Shown here one piece after another: positions 1 to 5,455 of a DNA stretch of 5,455 nt. The first letter of the stretch is position 1; the number at the start of each line of letters is the position of its first letter. Position numbers and translations under genes: made by a program. The notes under the pieces are model-generated. The model saw only the letters and a list, made by a program, of their open reading frames with translations. It searched no databases and had not been told where the DNA came from. The DNA is from Candidatus Latescibacterota bacterium (GTDB lineage Bacteria > Latescibacterota > UBA2968 > UBA8231). The DNA is taken from contig JAJDTN010000115.1 in NCBI GenBank assembly GCA_022827165.1, positions 1 to 5,455 on the forward strand. The letters run 5' to 3'.

Positions 1-45
1 CGCGAGCATCCGCTGGTCGCCTTCCGGGAGAGCCGCCGCCGGTGA
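1..45 (+). CDS. 3' end of an upstream gene (partial, unidentified)
   Basis: Frame 1 is open from the window edge to a TGA at 43-45 and would encode a 14-residue tail, REHPLVAFRESRRR. The product cannot be identified from so little. The main support is the junction: the TGA shares bases with the GTG start of the next gene (GTGA, 42-45), the usual 4-base overlap of co-transcribed and translationally coupled genes. An open frame this short is weak evidence in DNA this rich in G+C, so the call rests on the overlap. Confidence 0.45.
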   Translation, partial: REHPLVAFRESRRR

Positions 46-1499
46 GCGGGTCCCGGCCCGTCCCCCACGAGGTCATCCCCAGCGACCGGCTGCCTCCGGC
101 TCGTTACCAGGATCTGCCCGAAGCGCCATCGTGGCGCAGGCTCCTCGGCCCCAGCGTCCTGTTGCTCGGACTCTCCCTCGGCAGCGGCGAGTTCGTCCTC
201 TGGCCCTACATCACCTACCGCTTCGGCTTCGTCGCCTTCTGGGCGTGCATGGTGGGGGTCACCACCCAGTACTTCATCAACATGGAGATCGAGCGCTGGA
301 CCCTGGCCACGGGCGAGTCGGCGATCACCGGATTCTGCCGCCTGTGGAAGGGCTGGGCCGCCGTCTTCCTCGTATGCAACGTCATCCCCTGGATGTGGCC
401 GGGGTGGGCGGCGGGAGCGGCGACCATGCTCACCTGGGAGATCGGCGGAGGCGCGCAGGCGCGCACCCTGATCTCGATCCTCAGCCTGCTGGCCATCGGT
501 GCCGCACTGACCCTCGGGCCCGTGGTCTACAACACGGTGGAGAGGCTTCAGAAGATCCTGGTGGCGTTCATCTTCCTGTTCATGCTGATCCTCGCCTTCC
601 TCGTGGTCGATCTGGTGCACGTGGGGGAAATGGCGCGCGGCATCGCCAACGTGGGCCACATCCCCGAGGGCATGGAGCTGCCCCTGCTCCTCGGAGCCCT
701 GGCCTTCGCCGGCGCCGGCGGCACGATGAACCTCGCCCAGAGCAACTACGTGCGCGAGAAGGGCTATGCCATGGGGCGCTTCGCCGGCCGCCTGACGAGT
801 CCCCTCACGGGGCGCGCCGAGGCGGTGGCCGGCATCGGCGCCCACTTCGAGCACGGCGCCGACAACCTGCGCCGGTGGAAGGACTGGTGGGGCGCCGCCA
901 ACCGCGAGCACCTGCTCAACTTCTACCTGCTGTCGGTGCTCTCCCTGATGATGCTCTCCCTCATCGCCTACGCCACTACCCAGGGGACCCCCGGGCTGGA
1001 GAAGGGCTTCGGCTTCATCCGCGCCGAGGGGCGGTTCATCGGCGACCGCTACGGGCCGTGGATGCAGCACGCTTTCCACTGGATGGGGATCGCCATCCTG
1101 CTGACGACGGAGCTGGGGCTCCTCGACGCCTGCGCCCGCATCTCGACGGACATCATCAAGGTCAACTGGCTGCGCGACAGCGAGGTCTGGACCGACAGCC
1201 GCCTCTACTTCCTGCTCCTGTGGGGCCAGATCCTGCTCGGGTGCGCCATCCTGCTGGCGGGGCTGGTCGTGCCCGGCCTGGCGCAGCCGCTGGTGCTGCT
1301 CGTCCTCAGCGCCGCCCTGAACGGCGGCGTCATGCTGATCTACTCGCTGCTGCTGTTGTGGATGAACAGCCGCGTCCTGGGCGGGACCTTGCGCACTCCC
1401 GTCGTGCGCTTCCTGGCGATGGTGTGGGCCAGCGCGTTCTTCGGCTATTTCACCATCGTCACTTTGAGCAACCAGCTTCCGAAGCTGTTCGGGGGGTGA
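42..1499 (+). CDS. Nramp-like (APC-fold) multi-pass membrane transporter, substrate unknown
   Basis: This 485-residue protein has about 11 predicted membrane helices, roughly at residues 34-56, 61-81, 105-130, 141-160, 170-192, 213-232, 291-313, 341-367, 388-410, 413-441 and 452-475, after a polar N-terminal tail of about 33 residues. The order, the LLGPS entry to helix 1 and the ATGES segment after helix 2 resemble the Nramp (SLC11) branch of the APC superfamily. By eye alignment the metal-binding DPGN of helix 1 is GSGE here (residues 47-50), and the MPH of helix 6 is TMN (228-230, in GAGGTMNLAQS). A charged loop of about 55 residues (236-290) separates helices 6 and 7. Divalent-metal transport should therefore not be assumed; it could carry another cation or an organic solute. 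The start is GTG at 42, overlapping the upstream stop, with GGGAG at 26-30 as a distant ribosome site; no in-frame ATG precedes helix 1. It is likely cotranscribed with the upstream gene and separate from ilvC. Confidence 0.8.
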   Translation: MSGSRPVPHEVIPSDRLPPARYQDLPEAPSWRRLLGPSVLLLGLSLGSGEFVLWPYITYRFGFVAFWACMVGVTTQYFINMEIERWTLATGESAITGFCRLWKGWAAVFLVCNVIPWMWPGWAAGAATMLTWEIGGGAQARTLISILSLLAIGAALTLGPVVYNTVERLQKILVAFIFLFMLILAFLVVDLVHVGEMARGIANVGHIPEGMELPLLLGALAFAGAGGTMNLAQSNYVREKGYAMGRFAGRLTSPLTGRAEAVAGIGAHFEHGADNLRRWKDWWGAANREHLLNFYLLSVLSLMMLSLIAYATTQGTPGLEKGFGFIRAEGRFIGDRYGPWMQHAFHWMGIAILLTTELGLLDACARISTDIIKVNWLRDSEVWTDSRLYFLLLWGQILLGCAILLAGLVVPGLAQPLVLLVLSAALNGGVMLIYSLLLLWMNSRVLGGTLRTPVVRFLAMVWASAFFGYFTIVTLSNQLPKLFGG

Positions 1500-1520
1500 C
1501 CCTGCCCGCGGCATCGCCAG

Positions 1521-1540
1521 GCCCGCTCCCGGGGGCGGGC
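1521..1540 (+). terminator. Possible terminator hairpin after the transporter gene
   Basis: An inverted repeat starts 21 bases after the transporter stop. The arms GCCCGCTC and GGGCGGGC form 8 pairs (one G-U) around a CCGG loop. No T tract follows; the next bases are TCC and a run of seven Gs (1544-1550). It is therefore not a canonical intrinsic terminator, though a bare GC-rich hairpin between a stop codon and the next promoter could still end or pause transcription. Confidence 0.35.
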
Positions 1541-1572
1541 TCCGGGGGGGCGCGGCTGTCACCCGCCCATTC

Positions 1573-1601
1573 TTGACATCCTTGCGGGTCCCCTCTATAT
1601 T
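1573..1601 (+). promoter_or_regulatory. Sigma70-type promoter for the ilvC-leuA-leuC operon
   Basis: TTGACA at 1573-1578 matches the -35 consensus exactly. TATATT at 1596-1601 matches the -10 consensus at five of six positions, and the spacer is exactly 17 bases (1579-1595). There is no extended -10 TGn. The AT-rich -10 stands out in this GC-rich DNA. Transcription would start near 1607-1609, giving a leader of about 315 bases before ilvC, far longer than a ribosome site needs. No operator could be recognised with confidence around it. Confidence 0.8.
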
Positions 1602-1637
1602 GCGCGCTTTCCACCAGATACCGGTTCCGGCCTTCCC

Positions 1638-1772
1638 ATGAGCATCGCATCGAGCGCCCCGAGCCCACATCGACACCCGACACCCCGGGCCCGTCTCTCC
1701 CTGCGTTCCCTGCCGCTCATTCCGCTCGATCGCCCGATTCCCGGCCTCCTCCTTGCCGGGCCGATCGAATAG
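1638..1772 (+). CDS. Putative Leu/Ile-rich leader peptide (44 aa)
   Basis: ATG at 1638, about 30 bases after the predicted transcription start, opens a 44-codon frame ending in TAG at 1770-1772. The first 19 residues are rich in Pro, Ser, Arg and His. Residues 20-44 contain all eight Leu codons (20, 22, 25, 27, 30, 37, 38, 39) and three of four Ile codons; there is no Val. The densest point is the CTC CTC CTT run at 1746-1754. A Leu-rich ORF in the leader of a leucine operon is the hallmark of ribosome-mediated attenuation, so the peptide itself probably matters less than its translation. Against it: no convincing Shine-Dalgarno sequence precedes the ATG, and open frames of this length arise readily in high-GC DNA. 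Confidence 0.45.
   Translation: MSIASSAPSPHRHPTPRARLSLRSLPLIPLDRPIPGLLLAGPIE
1726..1768 (+). promoter_or_regulatory. Leader stem-loop presenting the Leu codons and an anti-Shine-Dalgarno sequence
   Basis: Two folds are possible on the same outer stem, TCGATCG (1726-1732) with CGATCGA (1762-1768). In one, CCCGGC (1740-1745) pairs with GCCGGG (1755-1760), leaving a 9-base loop (1746-1754) made of exactly the three consecutive Leu codons 37-39. In the other, the outer stem extends by CCCG (1733-1736) with CGGG (1757-1760) past a bulged C1761, with a 20-base loop still containing those codons. Either way CTCCTT is displayed unpaired. Bases 1749-1757 are complementary to 1909-1917 at the ilvC ribosome site. 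The leader stop codon follows the stem by one base. Confidence 0.5.
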
Positions 1773-1825
1773 GCTCCGCCGCTTCCCTTCTCACGCACCC
1801 CAATCGAAGACGCCGGACGGAGCCT
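1771..1825 (+). promoter_or_regulatory. Second leader stem-loop, starting inside the leader stop codon
   Basis: AGGCTCCG (1771-1778) pairs perfectly with CGGAGCCT (1818-1825). Past a bulged A1817, CCG (1779-1781) pairs with CGG (1814-1816), giving 11 pairs around a 32-base loop. The 5' arm begins with the last two bases of the leader ORF's TAG, so a ribosome terminating there would block this stem. No T tract follows. Confidence 0.45.
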
Positions 1826-1849
1826 CTGAAGCGATTTCACGGGCGGTGA

Positions 1850-1868
1850 CGGAGTTGTGCCCACTCCG
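1850..1868 (+). promoter_or_regulatory. Third leader stem-loop flanked by a 7-base direct repeat
   Basis: CGGAGT (1850-1855) pairs with ACTCCG (1863-1868) around a 7-base loop. The sequence CGGTGAC occurs on both sides, at 1844-1850 and 1867-1873, 23 bases apart start to start. The arms share the CGGAG/CTCCG core with the stem at 1771-1825, so the two stem-loops can exchange partners. Function is unknown. Confidence 0.35.
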
Positions 1869-1880
1869 GTGACCCCACAA

Positions 1881-1911
1881 GGCGGCCGCGGCCGCCGCCC
1901 CTTCCCGGGGC
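1881..1911 (+). promoter_or_regulatory. Tandem GC-rich hairpins abutting the ilvC ribosome binding site
   Basis: Bases 1881-1896 are a perfect 16-base palindrome (GGCGGC arm, CGCG centre, GCCGCC arm). Directly after it, GCCCC (1897-1901) pairs with GGGGC (1907-1911) around TTCCC. The second hairpin ends at the base before the AAGGAG ribosome site. Its 3' arm shares G1909-C1911 with the sequence that can pair with the leader Leu codons, so the two pairings compete. The absence of a U tract argues against an intrinsic terminator. Confidence 0.4.
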
Positions 1912-1917
1912 AAGGAG
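1909..1917 (+). promoter_or_regulatory. ilvC Shine-Dalgarno site, complementary to the leader Leu codons
   Basis: AAGGAG (1912-1917) lies 7 bases before the ATG at 1925 and fixes that start over the ATG at 1931. The 9-base segment GGCAAGGAG (1909-1917) is the exact reverse complement of CTCCTTGCC (1749-1757), which encodes Leu38-Leu39-Ala40 of the putative leader peptide. Pairing across about 150 bases would hide the ribosome site. The ribosome site itself is secure; the switch role is inferred. Confidence 0.65.
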
Positions 1918-1924
1918 CATAGCG

Positions 1925-2929
<1,005 letters not shown>

Positions 2930-2964
2930 GGGCGCGCCCACCGGCATCTGACGGAGCACTGGCC

Positions 2965-4539
2965 ATGGCACCATCCAAGTCCGAGGATCGCGTAATCATC
3001 TTCGACACGACCCTGCGCGACGCCGAGCAGTCGCCCGGGGCGTCCCTGACCCTGCGCGACAAGCTCGAGATCGGCCACCAACTCGCCCGCCTCCGGGTCG
3101 ACGTCATCGAGGCGGGCTTTCCGATCTCCTCCAACGAGGACTTCGAGGCCGTGCAGCGCGTCGGGCTCGAGGTGGAAGGGCCGGCGATCTGCGCCCTGGC
3201 GCGGGTGATCCCCAAGGACATCGACCGCGCCGGCGAGGCCCTGAGGGATGCCCCCAGGCCGCGCATCCACACCTTCGTGGGCACCTCCGAGGCGCACCTG
3301 GCGCGGCAGATGCACAAGAGCGCCTCGGAGGTCCTCGACATGGCGGTGAAGGCCGTGACCCGGGCCAGGGGGTACGCGGAGGACGTGGAGTTCTCGCCCA
3401 TGGACGCGACGCGGGCGGAGTTCTCCTACCTGGCCGAGATCGTGCAGGCCGCCATCGAGGCGGGGGCGACGACGATCAACATCCCCGACACGGTGGGCTA
3501 CACCGTGCCCGAGCAGTTTGCCGGTCTCATCCGGCGGCTGCGCGACGAGGTGCCGAACATCGACCGGGCGGTGATCAGCGTGCACTGCCACGACGACCTC
3601 GGCATGGCCGTCTCCAACAGCCTGGCGTCCCTGCAGGCGGGGGCGCGCCAGGTGGAATGCACCCTCAACGGCCTGGGGGAGCGCGCCGGCAACGCCTCGC
3701 TGGAGGAGGTGGTGATGGCCCTGAAGACGCGGGCGGATTACTTCGGCCTGCACACGGAGGTGGTGGCCAGGGAGATCCTGTCCACGAGCCGCCTGGTGAG
3801 CCGTCTCATGGGGATCGCGGTGGCGCCCAACAAGGCGATCGTCGGGGCCAACGCCTTCGCCCACAGCTCCGGCATCCACCAGGACGGCGTGCTCAAGTCG
3901 CGCGACACCTTCGAGATCATGGACCCCACCGAGGTGGGCTGGGAGGCGACCTCCATCGTCCTCACGGCGCGCTCCGGCCGGCACGCCCTGCGCCATCGGC
4001 TGGAGGAGCTGGGCTACGAGATGGACGCCGAGCGGCTCGACGAGATCTACGAGCGTTTCCTGGAGCTGGCGGACAAGAAGAAGGAGGTCTTCGACGAGGA
4101 TCTGATGGCCATCGTCGAGGACGAGATCCGCGAGGGCGAGGGCGGCCGCTTCGCGCTGGAGTACCTGCACACGGTGAGCGGAACGGGCACGGTGCCCTCG
4201 GCGACGGTGCGCATCCGCGTCGACGGCGAGGAGCGGGTGCAGCAGTCGGCCTGGGGCGACGGACCGGTGGACGCCACGTACGAGGCGATCAACCAGGTGA
4301 CCAACACCCGGGCCAAGGTCGAGGAGTACTCGATCCAGGCCATCACGGGGGGCAGCCAGGCCATGGGAGAGGTGACGGTGCGCGTCAGCGACGGCGACCT
4401 GAAGACCACCGGACGCGGCACCTCGACGGACATCATCGAGGCCAGCGCCCGGGCCTACGTGGACGCCATCAACCGGCTCGAGCTGCGCCGGGGGCGGCAG
4501 GTGCGGCTCGACCAGAAGGCCCCCGACCGCGCTCACTGA
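2965..4539 (+). CDS. leuA: 2-Isopropylmalate synthase
   Basis: LeuA condenses acetyl-CoA with 2-ketoisovalerate to give 2-isopropylmalate, the committed step of leucine synthesis. The 524-residue length is normal for the bacterial short form. The N-terminal TIM-barrel (about 9-275) has the DTTLRDAEQSPG signature with R18, D19 and E21, metal ligands H207 and H209 in HCHDDLG, and NGLGERAGN (235-243) ending in ligand N243. The linker has AHSSGIHQDG (299-308, H300). The C-terminal regulatory domain (about 396-515), including GRGTSTDIIEAS (483-494), is complete, so leucine feedback inhibition is likely by family knowledge. I chose ATG 2965 because GGAG (2953-2956) lies 8 bases upstream and the motif then sits at the normal distance from the N terminus; the frame is open further upstream but overlaps ilvC. 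Homocitrate or citramalate synthase are less likely alternatives given the neighbours. Confidence 0.95.
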   Translation: MAPSKSEDRVIIFDTTLRDAEQSPGASLTLRDKLEIGHQLARLRVDVIEAGFPISSNEDFEAVQRVGLEVEGPAICALARVIPKDIDRAGEALRDAPRPRIHTFVGTSEAHLARQMHKSASEVLDMAVKAVTRARGYAEDVEFSPMDATRAEFSYLAEIVQAAIEAGATTINIPDTVGYTVPEQFAGLIRRLRDEVPNIDRAVISVHCHDDLGMAVSNSLASLQAGARQVECTLNGLGERAGNASLEEVVMALKTRADYFGLHTEVVAREILSTSRLVSRLMGIAVAPNKAIVGANAFAHSSGIHQDGVLKSRDTFEIMDPTEVGWEATSIVLTARSGRHALRHRLEELGYEMDAERLDEIYERFLELADKKKEVFDEDLMAIVEDEIREGEGGRFALEYLHTVSGTGTVPSATVRIRVDGEERVQQSAWGDGPVDATYEAINQVTNTRAKVEEYSIQAITGGSQAMGEVTVRVSDGDLKTTGRGTSTDIIEASARAYVDAINRLELRRGRQVRLDQKAPDRAH

Positions 4540-4572
4540 GGCGCCGCCCTTCCGCAAGGAGACCCGAGGGAG

Positions 4573-5455
4573 ATGGGGAAGAACCTCTTCGAGAAAGTCT
4601 GGGACGCCCACACGGTCCGCGAGCTGCCATCGGGACAGACGCAGCTCTTCGTCGGGCTGCACCTGATCCACGAGGTCACGAGCCCCCAGGCCTTTCAGAT
4701 GCTGCGTGAGCGCGGCCTGCGGGTGATGCACCCCGAGCGCACCTGGGCCACGGTGGACCACATCATCCCCACCGACATGAGCGACCGCCCCTTCCTCGAC
4801 GATCTCGCCGAGCGGATGATGGTGGCCATGGAGGAGAACGCCTCCGAGTTCGAGATCCCCCTCTTCGGCATGGACGATCCCCGCCGGGGCATCGTCCACG
4901 TCATCGGGCCCGAGCTCGGGCTGACCCAGCCGGGGATGACGATCGCCTGCGGCGACAGCCACACCTCCACCCACGGCGCCTTCGGGGCCGTCGCCTTCGG
5001 CATCGGCACCAGCCAGGTGCGGGACGTGCTCGCCTCCCAGTGCCTGGCCATGTCCCGTCCCAAGGTGCGCCGCGTTTCGGTGGATGGAACCCTCGGCCCC
5101 GGGGTGTACGCCAAGGATCTGACCCTCCATGTCATCGGGTCACTGGGCGTGAAGGGGGGCGTCGGCTACGCCTACGAGTACGCCGGCGGGGTTCTCGACC
5201 GCATGTCGATGGAGGAGCGCATGACGGTCTGCAACATGTCCATCGAGGGCGGCGCCCGCTGCGGCTACGTCAATCCCGACGAGACCACCTTCGAGTATCT
5301 CCAGGGCCGTCCGGAGGCGCCCCGGGGAGCCGACTTCGACCGCGCCGTCGACTGGTGGCGCTCCATCGGCTCCGGCCCCGGCGCCGGTTACGACGACGTC
5401 GTGGAGATCGACGCCGCCGGGATCGCCCCCACCGTCACCTGGGGCATCAACCCGG
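4573..5455 (+). CDS. leuC: 3-Isopropylmalate dehydratase large subunit (3' truncated by window)
   Basis: LeuC, with the small subunit LeuD, isomerises 2-isopropylmalate to 3-isopropylmalate using a 4Fe-4S cluster. The window holds 294 codons of a family usually near 465-470. It opens with [15 protein letters not shown], typical of LeuC, followed by [18 protein letters not shown], the [14 protein letters not shown] substrate motif (C126, S129, H130) and VTWGINP at the edge, where relatives read WGTNPG. The cluster cysteines lie in the missing C-terminal part and cannot be checked. Homoaconitase-type paralogues share these motifs, but the leuA neighbour favours LeuC. The gene starts 33 bases after leuA. 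AAGGAG at 4556-4561 is 11 bases from the ATG, slightly far, while GAGGGAG directly touches the ATG, too close to serve. leuD is expected next. Confidence 0.95.
   Translation, partial: MGKNLFEKVWDAHTVRELPSGQTQLFVGLHLIHEVTSPQAFQMLRERGLRVMHPERTWATVDHIIPTDMSDRPFLDDLAERMMVAMEENASEFEIPLFGMDDPRRGIVHVIGPELGLTQPGMTIACGDSHTSTHGAFGAVAFGIGTSQVRDVLASQCLAMSRPKVRRVSVDGTLGPGVYAKDLTLHVIGSLGVKGGVGYAYEYAGGVLDRMSMEERMTVCNMSIEGGARCGYVNPDETTFEYLQGRPEAPRGADFDRAVDWWRSIGSGPGAGYDDVVEIDAAGIAPTVTWGINP

Larger units (their letters stand above)
1608..1924 (+). promoter_or_regulatory. Long structured 5' leader of ilvC, candidate leucine attenuator
   Basis: This roughly 317-base untranslated region runs from the predicted transcription start to the ilvC ATG. 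It holds a Leu-rich short ORF (1638-1772), a stem-loop presenting Leu codons (1726-1768), two further stem-loops (1771-1825 and 1850-1868), and two adjacent GC-rich hairpins (1881-1896, 1897-1911) ending at the ilvC ribosome site. The triplet TGG is absent throughout, so the TGGNA element of a T-box is missing. No hairpin is followed by a T run, so control of translation is more likely than classical transcription attenuation. Structures were found by eye and not energy-scored. Regulation by leucine is inferred from the codon content and the operon's function. Confidence 0.55.

Noticed and set aside
131..1576. 481-codon + strand frame overlapping the transporter
   Set aside because: The translation is Arg/Pro/His-rich with no hydrophobic periodicity; the frame at 42-1499 gives clean membrane helices.
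1846..1872. Tiny GTG ORF of 8 codons in the leader
   Set aside because: It has no ribosome site and only one CTC and one TTG Leu codon; it is not distinguishable from chance.
1881..1915. Intrinsic terminator just before ilvC
   Set aside because: The hairpins are strong but followed by GC-rich sequence and the ribosome site, with no T tract, so a standard terminator is not supported.
1608..1924. T-box riboswitch in the ilvC leader
   Set aside because: A T-box needs a TGGN bulge to contact the tRNA end. The triplet TGG does not occur anywhere in the leader, and no AGTA/GAA specifier arrangement was seen.

Overview
The window is a high-G+C bacterial chromosome segment with every recognisable gene on the + strand. 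It holds an 11-helix transporter-like membrane protein (42-1499), a 425-base intergenic region, and the start of a branched-chain amino acid operon: ilvC (1925-2929), leuA (2965-4539) and leuC (4573 to the window edge, truncated). The first 45 bases look like the 3' end of another gene whose stop overlaps the transporter start. Strong GC bias at third codon positions keeps most other frames open, so the long antisense ORFs are shadows. The phylum cannot be named from these genes; a high-GC, possibly uncultured, environmental bacterium is an inference.

The metabolic part is conventional. IlvC makes dihydroxy-isovalerate (valine/leucine arm) and dihydroxy-methylvalerate (isoleucine arm). LeuA condenses 2-ketoisovalerate with acetyl-CoA, and LeuC, with the LeuD expected beyond the window, isomerises the product. 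The genes are 33-35 bases apart, each with its own purine-rich ribosome binding site, which fits one transcript. ilvB, ilvN, ilvD, leuD and leuB are not in the window.

The most interesting part is 1500-1924. A near-consensus sigma70 promoter (TTGACA, 17-base spacer, TATATT; 1573-1601) should give a leader of about 315 bases ahead of ilvC. The leader contains a 44-codon ORF (1638-1772) with 8 Leu and 4 Ile codons, ending in a Leu-Leu-Leu run. Those Leu codons sit in the loop of a stem-loop just before the ORF's stop. Nine bases covering the last two of them plus the next codon (1749-1757) are perfectly complementary to 1909-1917, which includes the ilvC Shine-Dalgarno sequence. This suggests a leucine-sensing translational attenuator: a ribosome stalled on the Leu codons would cover the anti-Shine-Dalgarno element and free ilvC. 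The pairing is seen in the sequence; the mechanism is inference. Two further hairpins downstream have interchangeable arms, and GC-rich hairpins abut the ribosome binding site. No canonical T-box sequence is present.

The transporter has an Nramp/APC-like arrangement, but the two sequence motifs that bind metal in canonical Nramp proteins are replaced, so its substrate is open. No mobile element, CRISPR array, tRNA, rRNA or defence system was found.
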